This document shows positions 31,603 to 40,541 of a stretch of DNA of 43,062 nucleotides, in pieces. The position numbers and the translations under genes are program-made. The DNA lies in contig JACPPF010000090.1 in NCBI GenBank assembly GCA_016191165.1, positions 1-43,062 of the forward strand, given 5' to 3'. The notes under the pieces were generated by a model, which saw nothing but the letters and a program-made list of their open reading frames with translations, was not told the DNA's origin and ran no database searches. The DNA is from Planctomycetota bacterium (GTDB taxonomy: Bacteria > Planctomycetota > Planctomycetia > Gemmatales > Gemmataceae). The first letter of the stretch is position 1. The number at the start of each line of letters is the position of its first letter.

Positions 31603-32166
31603 ATGGCGAACGATTCTGGCCCATCGTTAGAGGTGAATGCGTCGCAGCGTGTTTGGATTTGGCTGGCATTTCTCTGCGCCGCCGCCACGCTCGCCGGCAG
31701 CCTTGGCCTGAGCTATGGCCTGGGATTGAAGGCGTGCCCGCTTTGCTTCTATCAGCGGACCTTCATTATGAGCTTGGTCGCGGTTCTCGGCATCGGCTTG
31801 CTCACTCCGGCGGGCCGCGGCGCGAGGCTGGCGTGGTTGGCGCTCCCCCTTGCGGTCGCGGGCTTGGGGGTGGCGAGCTTCCATGTGTTCCTGGAATTGA
31901 GCGGAAAGCTGGAATGTCCCGCCGGAGTCATCGGCGCGGGAACGGCGCCACAGCAAAGCATGGCCATGTTCCTGCTGTTGACCAGCCTGTTGGTCGCCGG
32001 ACTCGTGCGCGAACCGTCGTGTTTCCTGTCAATCGGCAGTTCGCTCCTGATTGGCCTGTTGCTCGCGTTGGCGTCATCAACCAGTAACCCGCCGATGCCC
32101 AGTCCGCCCGACCGGCCCTATCCGGGCCCGCCGGAAATTTGCCGGCCGCCTTATCGAACCCCATGA
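31603..32166 (+). CDS. DsbB-like disulphide bond formation membrane protein
   Basis: The product is 187 residues from the ATG at 31603; there is no strong ribosome site, and longer in-frame starts are possible. It has four hydrophobic segments. The DsbB motif KACPLCFYQR (Cys45 and Cys48) follows the first helix, as in DsbB where this pair passes electrons to quinone. A second periplasmic loop holds only one cysteine (LECPAG) where DsbB has two, and a further Cys appears in EPSCFL. A Pro-rich tail ends the chain (PPMPSPPDRPYPGPP). It would oxidise periplasmic thiols, which fits the many Cys-rich exported proteins in the window. Confidence 0.75.
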   Translation: MANDSGPSLEVNASQRVWIWLAFLCAAATLAGSLGLSYGLGLKACPLCFYQRTFIMSLVAVLGIGLLTPAGRGARLAWLALPLAVAGLGVASFHVFLELSGKLECPAGVIGAGTAPQQSMAMFLLLTSLLVAGLVREPSCFLSIGSSLLIGLLLALASSTSNPPMPSPPDRPYPGPPEICRPPYRTP

Positions 32167-32196
32167 AGATGGATTTTCCTCCAGCGAGAAACGAAG

Positions 32197-33120
32197 ATGG
32201 ATTATCTCAAACATGAGCCGCTACTTCGGCTTGGTTTCTTTGGCGGCGTTCTTGTTATAATGGCGCTGGGCGAACTTTTCGCGCCGCGGCGACGGCTCAC
32301 CGTGAAGAAGCCGCTGCGCTGGGCAAGCAATTTGGGACTGGTCGCCTTGAATTCGGTCGTCGCAAGAGTTCTTCTGCCGATCGGCGCCGTCGGTATGGCC
32401 TTGTTTAGCGAAGAACATGGCTGGGGCCTGTTCAACAACATCGAGACGCCGTTCTGGCTGGTGGTAGTATTGTGCGTGGTTGGGCTTGATCTCGCGATCT
32501 ATCTGCAACACATCATGTTTCACGCGGTGCCGATTCTTTGGCGCTTGCACATGGTTCACCATGCTGACCTGGATTTCGATGTCACGACCGGCCTGCGTTT
32601 CCATACCATTGAAATCCTGCTGTCGATGGGCATCAAGTTCGCGGTGGTCGTTCTGCTTGGCGCGCCCGCGCTGGCCGTGTTGATCTTCGAGATCGCGCTC
32701 AACGCCACGGCCATGTTCAACCATGCCAACGTGCGGCTACCCGGCTGGCTCGACCGCGTGCTGCGCTTGGTCCTCGTGACGCCGGATATGCACCGCGTTC
32801 ATCACTCGGCAATACCTGTGGAGACCAACAGCAACTTTGGCTTCAACTTCCCCTGGTGGGACTTGCTGTTCGGAACATATCGTCCGCAGCCCGAAGCGGG
32901 CCACGAAGGCATGACCATTGGGCTGGCCCAGTTTCGCGATCAGTCCGTCGCATGGCTGCATTGGATGCTGGCGTTGCCTTTTCTTGGCGCGACCGGAAAC
33001 TATCCCGTCAACCGAAGCCGCGAGAACGACGCGCTTCGCGATGGCGAAGCGAGAGACCAATCCGACGCGGCCGTCGTCGATCCGGCGAACGAAGATGACC
33101 ACCAGCATGTCTGTTCGTGA
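32197..33120 (+). CDS. sterol desaturase/fatty-acid hydroxylase family membrane enzyme
   Basis: The 307-residue protein has about five hydrophobic segments and the His clusters of the family, which hold a di-iron centre: HIMFHAVPILWRLHMVHHAD, NHANV and DMHRVHHS. It adds oxygen to, or desaturates, a lipid at the membrane; the lipid is unknown. The C-terminal tail beyond residue 275 is hydrophilic and ends DDHQHVCS. It starts 30 nt after the DsbB-like gene. This enzyme type needs oxygen, in contrast to the oxygen-sensitive ferredoxin oxidoreductase upstream. Confidence 0.75.
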   Translation: MDYLKHEPLLRLGFFGGVLVIMALGELFAPRRRLTVKKPLRWASNLGLVALNSVVARVLLPIGAVGMALFSEEHGWGLFNNIETPFWLVVVLCVVGLDLAIYLQHIMFHAVPILWRLHMVHHADLDFDVTTGLRFHTIEILLSMGIKFAVVVLLGAPALAVLIFEIALNATAMFNHANVRLPGWLDRVLRLVLVTPDMHRVHHSAIPVETNSNFGFNFPWWDLLFGTYRPQPEAGHEGMTIGLAQFRDQSVAWLHWMLALPFLGATGNYPVNRSRENDALRDGEARDQSDAAVVDPANEDDHQHVCS

Positions 33121-33320
33121 GGATCCCTTCGTTTGTGTAGCCGACGGCGGTGCCGAGGCACGATGCCTGGCAGCGCTCTACAGCGCTCCCCCTTTGCTTC
33201 GGCGGGTTCATCGGTATGGCCGTTCGACTGCAATCGCCATGAACTCGTACGCCTTTTGACTCGGCACGTAGTTTGCTTTCAAATCACTCTGACCTTTTAT
33301 CCCGGTGCGAGGAAGCATTC

Positions 33321-33940
33321 ATGCACGCTGTGACCGATGCTGTACATCGAGAATATGATCGACTCTCGCGCAACTATGATGTCCGCTGGCGAAAGTACGT
33401 AGATCGCACACTGTGTGCGGTCCTGGAGCATCTGCCATGCACGGGGCATGATCGAGTGCTGGATATTGCCTGCGGCACCGGTGAACTGGAACACTTGCTT
33501 CACCCGACCTATCGCTGGTCGGCGTTGACGTAAGTCTCGGTATGTTGAAACAGGCGTCGAAAAAACCCAGCAATGAGGGCGTCGTCTGGATTCAAGCTGA
33601 TGCGGCCTCGTTGCCGTTTCCAAGCGAGTCGTTCGATCACGTGATCTGCGCCAACAGCTTTCATTACTTTCCCGCGCCCTTGAAAGCGCTGCGGGAGGCG
33701 TATCGTGTCGTTCGCCCGGGAGCCTCCCTCGTTTTGGTCGATTGGTGCGACGATTATCTGAGCTGCAAGCTTTGCAAAATCTGGCTGCGGCTGACGGATC
33801 CGGCTTTTTGCCGCACCTATTCGTTTGCTCAATGTAAGTCGCTGCTTGAAGATTCTGGATTCGCGCTTGTGCGCGGCGACCGATTTCGCGCCGGATGGAT
33901 CTGGGGCATGATGCGTTTTGTGTGCCGAAGGCCCGCGTAG
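33321..33940 (+). pseudogene. class I SAM methyltransferase broken by a -1 frameshift
   Basis: ATG 33321 (GAGGAA upstream) opens a methyltransferase N-terminus, with motif I RVLDIACGTGELE, that runs to a TAA at 33531-33533. The continuation is in another frame: GVDVSLGMLKQASKK begins near 33517 and goes on with ASLPFPSESFDHVICANSFH and VVRPGASLVLVDW to the TAG at 33940. One missing base between about 33505 and 33517 would restore a normal protein of about 205 residues. No slippery sequence is visible, so mutation or a sequencing error is likelier than programmed slippage. Confidence 0.7.
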
Positions 33941-33958
33941 AAACTGGGGCAAGGATAA

Positions 33959-35821
33959 ATGGCTATGCAGTTTTCTTTGAAAGACCCGGTGTGCGGCATG
34001 TCCGTGCGCGATGATGCCGCTTTCACGGTGTCGTTCCATGGGCAGAGATTCTGTTTCTGTTCCGAGTTCTGCAAGAAGGCATTCGTGCAGGATCCGGAGA
34101 AATATGCGGCCCCGAACATTCCGTTGGGCGCCACCGATAATGACATGGCGCGGCGGATTGCCTACTTCTCGATGGAGGTGGCGGTTGAGCCGGACATGCC
34201 GACCTACAGCGGCGGGCTGGGCGTCCTGGCGGGGGACACGCTGCGCTCCGCGGCCGATCTGCGGATTCCCGTGGTCGCCGTCACGTTGCTCTCGGCGAAA
34301 GGATACTTCGATCAACAGCTTGATGAGTGGGGCAATCAGCGAGAAGCCCCGGTCGCGTGGAACCCGGCTTCCAATGCACGCAAGTTGCCGGAGCGTGTTG
34401 AGGTCACAATCGAGGGGCGGAGCGTGCACGTCGGTGCTTGGCAACATGACATCATCGGGAATACGGGCTATCGCGTTCCGTTGTTGCTTTTGGACACAAA
34501 TGACGAAGGCAATTCGCCCGCCGACCGAGAGCTGACGGCGTATTTGTATGGGGGCGATCAGCGCTACCGGCTGGCTCAAGAGGTCATCCTGGGGATTGGC
34601 GGCGTGCGCATGCTTCGTGCTCTGGGCTATCGTCAGGTGGAACGATTCCACATGAACGAGGGACACGCCGCGTTGCTCGTATTGGAACTCCTTGGTGAGG
34701 GGCAACCGTCGGCAAAGCCAGGTTGGGATTTCAACGGCATTCGGGAAAGCTGCGTTTTCACCACGCACACCCCCGTGCCGGCCGGCCATGACCAGTTCGG
34801 CTACGATCTCGTTTCCCAGATCCTGGGCGAACAATGGCCCCTGGACGTGCTGCGGATGCTCGGAGGCGCGGATCGGCTCAACATGACTTGCTTGGCCCTG
34901 AACCTCAGCCATCGCATCAACGGCGTCGCCAAGAAGCACGGCGAAGTCTCGCAAGCGATGTTTCCGGGCTACGCCATTGATTCCATTACCAACGGCGTCC
35001 ATTCCGTCACCTGGACAAGCGACTCATTTCGATCGCTTTACGACCGTCACATTCCGGGCTGGCGCAACGATCCCGCGTCACTGCGACATGCCATGAGCAT
35101 CTCCGTGAACGAGATTTGGCAGGCCCACGTCGCCGCGAAGGAGAAGTTGATCGAGGCAGTGGCCCGCCAAAGCCAAGTAACCCTCGATCGCGACGTGTTG
35201 ACGATCGGGTTTGCCCGCCGCGCGACCGCCTACAAACGGGCGGACTTGATCTTTGCCAATCTTGAGCGTCTGCGCGAAATCAGTCGCACGGCCGGCCCGT
35301 TGCAGTTGGTGTTCGGCGGGAAAGCGCATCCGCACGACAACGGCGGCAAGGACCTGATCCGGCGCATCTTCGATGCGGCCAGGCAACTGAAGGATTGCAT
35401 CAAGGTTGTTTATCTCGCCAACTACGATCTAGCCTTGGCCAAAGTGCTGACCGCAGGTGTCGATCTCTGGCTGAACACTCCGCTTCGGCCCCTTGAAGCC
35501 TCGGGAACATCGGGCATGAAAGCAGCGCACAACGGCGTGCCGAGCCTGAGCATTTTGGACGGCTGGTGGATCGAGGGCCATATCGAAGGCGTCACTGGCT
35601 GGTCCATCGGCAACCGAGATTCGGCCTCGTCTTCCTCTGAACAGATGACCGCTGAAGATGCTGCCGACCTCTACGCGAAACTCGGCACGGTGGTCCTGCC
35701 GACCTTTTACCGAAATCGTGAGCGGTGGATTGAAATCATGCGGCAAGCGATTGCGTTCAACGCATCGTTTTTCAACACGCATCGCATGGTGCAACAATAC
35801 GCGGCAAATGCGTATGTGTGA
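33959..35821 (+). CDS. YHS domain fused to a GT35 alpha-glucan (glycogen) phosphorylase
   Basis: In this 620-residue product, residues 5-48 are a YHS metal-binding domain (DPVCGM at 9-14; FCSEFC with Cys34 and Cys38). From residue about 60 it is a short-type alpha-glucan phosphorylase: RIAYFSMEVAVEPDMPTYSG, GGLGVLAGDTLRS, HMNEGHAALL, TTHTPVPAGHDQF, and the PLP-binding Lys521 in GTSGMKAAHNG. The enzyme releases glucose-1-phosphate from glycogen. The YHS extension is not part of the usual enzyme and may sense metal. Its DNA start is duplicated as a fragment at 31367. The ribosome site is moderate. Confidence 0.85.
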   Translation: MAMQFSLKDPVCGMSVRDDAAFTVSFHGQRFCFCSEFCKKAFVQDPEKYAAPNIPLGATDNDMARRIAYFSMEVAVEPDMPTYSGGLGVLAGDTLRSAADLRIPVVAVTLLSAKGYFDQQLDEWGNQREAPVAWNPASNARKLPERVEVTIEGRSVHVGAWQHDIIGNTGYRVPLLLLDTNDEGNSPADRELTAYLYGGDQRYRLAQEVILGIGGVRMLRALGYRQVERFHMNEGHAALLVLELLGEGQPSAKPGWDFNGIRESCVFTTHTPVPAGHDQFGYDLVSQILGEQWPLDVLRMLGGADRLNMTCLALNLSHRINGVAKKHGEVSQAMFPGYAIDSITNGVHSVTWTSDSFRSLYDRHIPGWRNDPASLRHAMSISVNEIWQAHVAAKEKLIEAVARQSQVTLDRDVLTIGFARRATAYKRADLIFANLERLREISRTAGPLQLVFGGKAHPHDNGGKDLIRRIFDAARQLKDCIKVVYLANYDLALAKVLTAGVDLWLNTPLRPLEASGTSGMKAAHNGVPSLSILDGWWIEGHIEGVTGWSIGNRDSASSSSEQMTAEDAADLYAKLGTVVLPTFYRNRERWIEIMRQAIAFNASFFNTHRMVQQYAANAYV

Positions 35822-35985
35822 TTTCGGAACTCACTCGCCCATCCTGTGGGCTTGATGTCTCGGTCAGCACGCCGTCCCAGAGCCACGCGATCGATCGCCG
35901 CTGTTTCCGCACGCAAGCGTTGGTTTCCCCGAGGGGAAGTTTGATCTTGGTCGGCATGGGTGGGTGCCTCGACGGGCGTGTGCAA

Positions 35986-36112
35986 AACTCGCAGGCGCAA
36001 TGCAACTTATTTCCTCGATCGTAATCAATCTCGAGCACGCGAATACAATGTCGGTTGTGGCGGGAGGTGTGTCGGTGTGAGGTTGTGCATGAAACTCGCA
36101 GGCGCAACGCAA
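35986..36112 (+). repeat. imperfect direct repeat within a 493-bp gene-free region
   Basis: AACTCGCAGGCGCAATGCAA (35986-36005) recurs with one change at 36093-36112, 107 nt apart, and the flanks (GTGTGCA / TTGTGCAT before, TTATTT / TCATTTT after) are partly alike. No convincing gene lies between 35822 and 36314; open frames there on either strand reflect the repeat. A candidate -10-like TATGAT is present near 36213, without a good -35. Confidence 0.45.
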
Positions 36113-36314
36113 GTCATTTTCGTGACGGTCTTGCTGCCGGGCCGGGTGGGCGTGAGGGTGCCACGGGCATGATCGTGCTAATTTCCCTTTGCTCTGGTTT
36201 TGCACGAGCCGGCCGTGTATGATACTTTTCCGTCTCTGTTCACTGGTTCGGTAGACCTTGAACAGGGATCCCGCCAGAAACTCTGCTACGCTTTCACTTT
36301 AAGGGGGATGTCGC

Positions 36315-37718
36315 ATGTTCCGCCTCGATTTGGGTTCCACGAAAAAATACTGTGACGGCATGAGCCGGCGTCATTTCCTCACGCTGGGCGTTTCCGGCAT
36401 GGCCAGCGTTGGTTTGCCGAGTCTCCTGCGTGCCCGCGAACAATCGGCCAGGCCTGGGACGGCGACGCGGCAGACGTCCGTCATTCTGATCTGGTTGGAT
36501 GGCGGACCCAGCCACATGGATCTGTACGACATGAAACCCGATGCGCCCGCGGAATATCGCGGCTTCTGGCGGCCGATCCGCACGCGCGTTCCAGGTTTCG
36601 ACATCACCGAGCTCTTTCCCAAGCAAGCCCTCATCACGGACAAGTTCTCGATGGTGCGCTCCCTGCACCATGACACCGGCGATCACTTCGCCGGCGGCCA
36701 TCGCATGCTCACCACCAAGGACATGGGCGTCAACGGCGACAACCGCGAGCAGAGGTTTCCGGGAATCGGCGCCATTGTCTCGCGCGAAATCGGCCCGCGC
36801 CGCCCCGGCATGCCGGCCTTTGTCGGCATCCCCAATGGCATGGCGATCGGCCTCAACCCCGGCTATAACGGCGGGCACATGATCGGCGCCCAGTACAATC
36901 CGTTCCAGACCGGCGGCGCCAGGGGCCAAGGCGACAACAACCCGAATCTCCCGAACTTTGCCGTGCAGAACCTCAACCTCGCCGCCGGACTGACGCTGGA
37001 TCGCCTGGAAGATCGGCGGTCGATGGCGCGCCATTTTGACGACGCCCTGCGCCGCATGGAACAGAACGACATGACCCGCACGATGGACCGCTTCACCGAG
37101 GAAGCCTTCGAGTTCGTGACCCGCCCGACGGCGCGGCAAGCCTTTAATATCCATCAGGAAGCTCCTCGCCTGCGCGACACGTATGGCCGCAATCCCTGGG
37201 GCCAAGGCACGCTTTTGGCGCGGCGTCTGGTCGAAGCGGGTTCGACGTTCGTCTCCCTTCACTTCGGCGGCTGGGATCATCACTTTGATTTGCAGGCGGG
37301 CTACGAACACTTCCTGCCGATGGTCGATAGCGCGGTGTCGGGGCTGTTTGAAGATCTGGAGCAGCGCGGCCTGCTCGATACGACGCTGGTGGTTTTGTGC
37401 GGTGAATTCGGCCGCACCCCACGCATAAACGACGGCGGCGGCGGCGGCCCTCCCGGCAGCAGGGGCGCCGTAGGCCGCGATCACTGGGGCAACGCGATGT
37501 TCTGCCTGCTCGGCGGCGGCGGGATTCGCGGCGGCCAGGTCATCGGCTCCACCGATCGCCTCGGCATGCGCCCGCAGACACGCCCGCTCACGCCGTCAAA
37601 CATCCACGCGACCATCTACCGGATTCTGGGCATCGACCCGCGCCTGCAATTGCTCGAACCCAGCGGCCGGCCTGTCAGCGTGCTCGATGATCCAACTCCC
37701 ATCAGCGAGTTGCTGTGA
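36315..37718 (+). CDS. Tat-exported DUF1501 protein
   Basis: The 467-residue product has a twin-arginine signal (MSRRHFLTLGVSGMASVGLP, residues about 16-35) and a DUF1501 domain, an alkaline-phosphatase-superfamily relative abundant in planctomycetes. Motifs include VILIWLDGGPSHMDLYDMKP, TDKFSMVRSLHHDTGDH, HFGGWDHHFDLQ and VVLCGEFGRTPR, the last giving the typical GEFGRTP signature. The catalytic function is not established for the family. AGGGGGA precedes the ATG. In planctomycetes such genes often stand beside cytochrome-domain (DUF1549/DUF1553) genes; here a small cytochrome c follows. Confidence 0.85.
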   Translation: MFRLDLGSTKKYCDGMSRRHFLTLGVSGMASVGLPSLLRAREQSARPGTATRQTSVILIWLDGGPSHMDLYDMKPDAPAEYRGFWRPIRTRVPGFDITELFPKQALITDKFSMVRSLHHDTGDHFAGGHRMLTTKDMGVNGDNREQRFPGIGAIVSREIGPRRPGMPAFVGIPNGMAIGLNPGYNGGHMIGAQYNPFQTGGARGQGDNNPNLPNFAVQNLNLAAGLTLDRLEDRRSMARHFDDALRRMEQNDMTRTMDRFTEEAFEFVTRPTARQAFNIHQEAPRLRDTYGRNPWGQGTLLARRLVEAGSTFVSLHFGGWDHHFDLQAGYEHFLPMVDSAVSGLFEDLEQRGLLDTTLVVLCGEFGRTPRINDGGGGGPPGSRGAVGRDHWGNAMFCLLGGGGIRGGQVIGSTDRLGMRPQTRPLTPSNIHATIYRILGIDPRLQLLEPSGRPVSVLDDPTPISELL

Positions 37719-37917
37719 TCGAATCACCGCGCCAAGACGTTGGACGCGCTGCTCTTCCGGCAGGAATCGCTCGAACAGGTCGGAAAATGCCGAATCTCGC
37801 GATCCTGACTATTTTGTTTGACCTGCGGAAGCCGATGATAGGAACAACTGTTTGGGTCTGTCAGGCAGACAAGTGGGCAAGCTGGGCAATCAGGCCTTTG
37901 AATCAAGCGAGAAAGAC

Positions 37918-38469
37918 ATGACGACAAGCCTTCGTTCGTGGACTCGGATGTGGTTGGCCGGCGGACTGTTCGCCGTGCTCGGTGGAATCTTGGCGTTCGC
38001 CATGTTCGGAACCAATAACCTGGAAGCTTCGGGCTTCAAGTTCTGGCGGTTCCGGCAGGGGCCCACACCGCCCGCAGGTGTGAACGATATCGCGTTTAGC
38101 AGTGAACCCGGTGGCGCCTGGCACTGGATGCGCAGTCCGGAAGAAGAGAAGCGGCAGGTCGTCGGGCTTTACAACCGCTATTGCATCCGTTGCCACGGCG
38201 TGGATGGCCGCGGGGTCTGGGACATTCCCGACGTGCCTGATTTCACCAACGTTCGCTGGCAGTCCTCTCGTTCGGACGGTCAGATCGTGCGGGCAACTCT
38301 GGAGGGGCGCGGCGCCTGCATGCCGCCGTTCCGCGGAACCGTGACGCTCGAAGAGGCCTGGGGCATGGCCCGTTACCTGCGAACCTTCGTTCCTGGAACG
38401 GAGATGCCTCGGCCGGACCGCGTGCCCGTCGTGCCGGATGTGAAGAAGGATCCTGGCATCAAGAAATAA
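37918..38469 (+). CDS. membrane-anchored mono-haem cytochrome c
   Basis: The 183-residue product starts at ATG 37918. It has an N-terminal transmembrane anchor (WLAGGLFAVLGGILAFAMF), then a class I cytochrome c domain with haem site C89-I-R-C-H93 and a likely axial Met in GACMPPFRG. Two Trp-rich segments precede the haem (FKFWRF, AWHWM). It would carry electrons in the periplasm. It shares orientation with the porins that follow. A TTGACC at 37818 and the motif ATAGGAACAA at 37838-37847 lie upstream, the latter also present before the gene at 17335. Confidence 0.75.
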   Translation: MTTSLRSWTRMWLAGGLFAVLGGILAFAMFGTNNLEASGFKFWRFRQGPTPPAGVNDIAFSSEPGGAWHWMRSPEEEKRQVVGLYNRYCIRCHGVDGRGVWDIPDVPDFTNVRWQSSRSDGQIVRATLEGRGACMPPFRGTVTLEEAWGMARYLRTFVPGTEMPRPDRVPVVPDVKKDPGIKK

Positions 38470-38491
38470 CGGATCCGCTCACCGAGGGTCA

Positions 38492-38567
38492 CGCAGTTCA
38501 CGCAGCTTGCCATTACGAACCTTCGCCAGTTCCATAACAGGCGTCGCTTTCTGAATGAAGGCGACGC
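38492..38567 (+). repeat. 76-bp direct repeat, upstream copy (decayed terminator)
   Basis: These 76 bases are repeated at 40325-40400 with one mismatch. Here the stem GCGTCGC...GCGACGC remains but the longer stem and T-run of the other copy are absent. The rest of the gene-free stretch 38470-38789 holds two small hairpins (CAGCATC-CATT-GATGCTG at 38674-38691; GGCGTC-TCCC-GACGCC near 38739-38754) and no gene. Confidence 0.7.
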
Positions 38568-38789
38568 GCTAATTGACAGATGACCACGCTGCTAACGCAC
38601 CGGCTTCGACGGCACGTTAGGCAAATGTGGTGTAAAACGGCCATCGAGAGAATGCCGATTTATTGAGATGGTTCAGCATCCATTGATGCTGGCGAGTGCG
38701 GTAGGTATTCACCTATAAAACTGTCTCGGCCGCGATCCGGCGTCTCCCGACGCCATTTCCAACAACGCGCCGCAATGGCCGAGGCAATC

Positions 38790-40310
38790 ATGTGGCAGTC
38801 CCTTCTCGTTTGCATGAGCATTTCGATTGGCCAGCCCAACGGGGCTTCCCTGGGGCCGCCGGTCCTCCCCAATTCTACTCCTGTTCATTCCGGCTGCTTT
38901 TGCGATATCCTATGGCTGCGCCCGTGGCAGGCCGACGATTTGCAAATGAAGCCGTTCGAGCAGACGCCGACCTTCGGCGGGTGCAAGGGCTTTTTCTGGT
39001 GCCCAAAGGAGGACAAGAACAATAACGGCAACGGCGAAAAGAAGAACGGCAACCAGGAAGATAGCAAGAAGGAAAACGAAAAAAAGAACGGTGAAGAGGA
39101 AAAAAAAGACGACGAGCCGAAGACGCCGGCGCCGCTGATGCAAATGCTTGGATGCTACTTTCCCCGCTGCTACGAGCAGAAGACCAAACGAGGCGACAAC
39201 ATTTACGGCTGGATCCAGCAAGGCTTCACCGGCAACTTTGCCAGCCCGCGCGATCGCGTGAACTTCGGCGCCAACTTCAACTGGCGCTCGAACGACTACC
39301 GTTTGAACCAGACCTACCTCGTGTATGAAAACACGCTCGAACATGAGGGCAAGGCCAACCTCGGCTATCGCGTCGATTTTCTCGCCGGGCACGATGCTCC
39401 TTACCTCGTGTCCAACGGGCTCTTCGACGCGTTCACGGGCTTCGATCCGGCTTCCGGCATCGGTGTCGCGGGGCCGGCGAGCTTTCGCCAGATGAATCGC
39501 ATCGGCATCGACCTGCCGCAGTTTTATCTGGACGCTCATCTTCCTCACTTCATCACGGAAAAGGGCATCGACCTTCGCGTGGGCCGCTTCTACACGTTGA
39601 TGGGCCGCGAGGTCTACCCAGGCAAGGACACCGATTTCTACTCGCGCACGTTCGAGAACATTATTGGCACGCCCTATACGCACACGGGCGCGCTGGCGAC
39701 GCTCCACGCCACCGACACGCTCGATGTCATTGCCGGCGTCGTGCGCGGCTGGGATGTCTTCGAGGACAACAACAACCACCCGAGTTATCATGGCGCCTTC
39801 ATCTGGAACTCCTGCGACAAGCGTTACAACTGGACTACCGCCTGGATCACCGGACCCGAGCAATTCGGCAACAATGGCAACTACCGGACGGTGATCAGCA
39901 GCTACCTCACCGTCCTGTTTGGCAGCCACAATCAGTGGCGCATTGCCACGGGCGGGCTCTACGGCGTCGAAGCCAACGCCGCCGTGGACGCCAACACGCG
40001 ACGACCGGCCTCCGCGGAGTGGTATGACTACTCGGTCCATGCGTTCTACACCATCGATCCTCGCCTGGTCCTGGGAGTCCGAGCCGAGTGGTTCCGCGAC
40101 GACGACGGCACGCGCACGGCCTACTACAATCGGCCCGGCTTTGCCGCCAGCTTCTACAACGTGACGGCGGGCTTCACGTACAAGCCCTATCAGAATCTGC
40201 GCATCCGTCCCGAACTTCGTTTTGATTGGACACCGGATGCGCGTCCGTTCAACGATCAGCGCGACAAGTTCCAGGTGACCGCCGCTTTCGACGTCATCTG
40301 GGAATTCTGA
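38790..40310 (+). CDS. outer-membrane beta-barrel porin with charged N-terminal linker
   Basis: The product is about 506 residues from ATG 38790 (GAGG 5 nt upstream; ATG 38775 is an alternative). A poor signal-like N-terminus is followed by a Cys-containing segment, then a 40-residue Lys/Glu/Asn-rich linker (EDKNNNGNGEKKNGNQEDSK). From residue about 135 there is a pattern of alternating strands rich in aromatic residues: GWIQQGFTGNF, YRLNQTYLVYE, LRVGRFYTLMGRE, ending in VTAAFDVIWEF with the C-terminal Phe typical of outer-membrane barrels. Loops contain Asp-rich stretches. It resembles the planctomycete porin family; the substrate is unknown. It is framed by 76-bp repeats. Confidence 0.7.
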   Translation: MWQSLLVCMSISIGQPNGASLGPPVLPNSTPVHSGCFCDILWLRPWQADDLQMKPFEQTPTFGGCKGFFWCPKEDKNNNGNGEKKNGNQEDSKKENEKKNGEEEKKDDEPKTPAPLMQMLGCYFPRCYEQKTKRGDNIYGWIQQGFTGNFASPRDRVNFGANFNWRSNDYRLNQTYLVYENTLEHEGKANLGYRVDFLAGHDAPYLVSNGLFDAFTGFDPASGIGVAGPASFRQMNRIGIDLPQFYLDAHLPHFITEKGIDLRVGRFYTLMGREVYPGKDTDFYSRTFENIIGTPYTHTGALATLHATDTLDVIAGVVRGWDVFEDNNNHPSYHGAFIWNSCDKRYNWTTAWITGPEQFGNNGNYRTVISSYLTVLFGSHNQWRIATGGLYGVEANAAVDANTRRPASAEWYDYSVHAFYTIDPRLVLGVRAEWFRDDDGTRTAYYNRPGFAASFYNVTAGFTYKPYQNLRIRPELRFDWTPDARPFNDQRDKFQVTAAFDVIWEF

Positions 40311-40324
40311 TCGATCAGCATCTC

Positions 40325-40400
40325 GCAGTTCACGCAGCTTGCCATTACGAACCTTCGCCAGTTCCATAAGAGGCGTCGCTTTCTGAATGAAGGCGACGCC
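40325..40400 (+). repeat. 76-bp direct repeat, downstream copy
   Basis: This is the intact copy of the repeat at 38492-38567 (one mismatch, AAGAG against AACAG). It starts 15 nt after the porin stop and contains most of the terminator described next. Confidence 0.7.
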
Positions 40401-40409
40401 TCTTTTTTC
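40369..40409 (+). terminator. strong intrinsic terminator after the first porin
   Basis: AAGAGGCGTCGC (40369-40380) pairs perfectly over 12 bp with GCGACGCCTCTT (40394-40405) across a 13-nt loop and is followed by TTTT. It is the clearest rho-independent terminator of the window. Confidence 0.85.
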
Positions 40410-40541
40410 AGCTTGAAATTAAATCCTGGAATTACTCAATCACTAAACCTTGCGCAACCGATACTATCCGCATCGTCGGCACAAGCCATACCACCGGAAG
40501 ATTCTTCGTCTTCGGAGCCGATGGATCGCGGAGGAGCGGTG

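Noticed and set aside
33500-33535. Programmed -1 frameshift in the methyltransferase
   Set aside because: No slippery heptamer or downstream pseudoknot was seen; a mutation or sequencing error is simpler.
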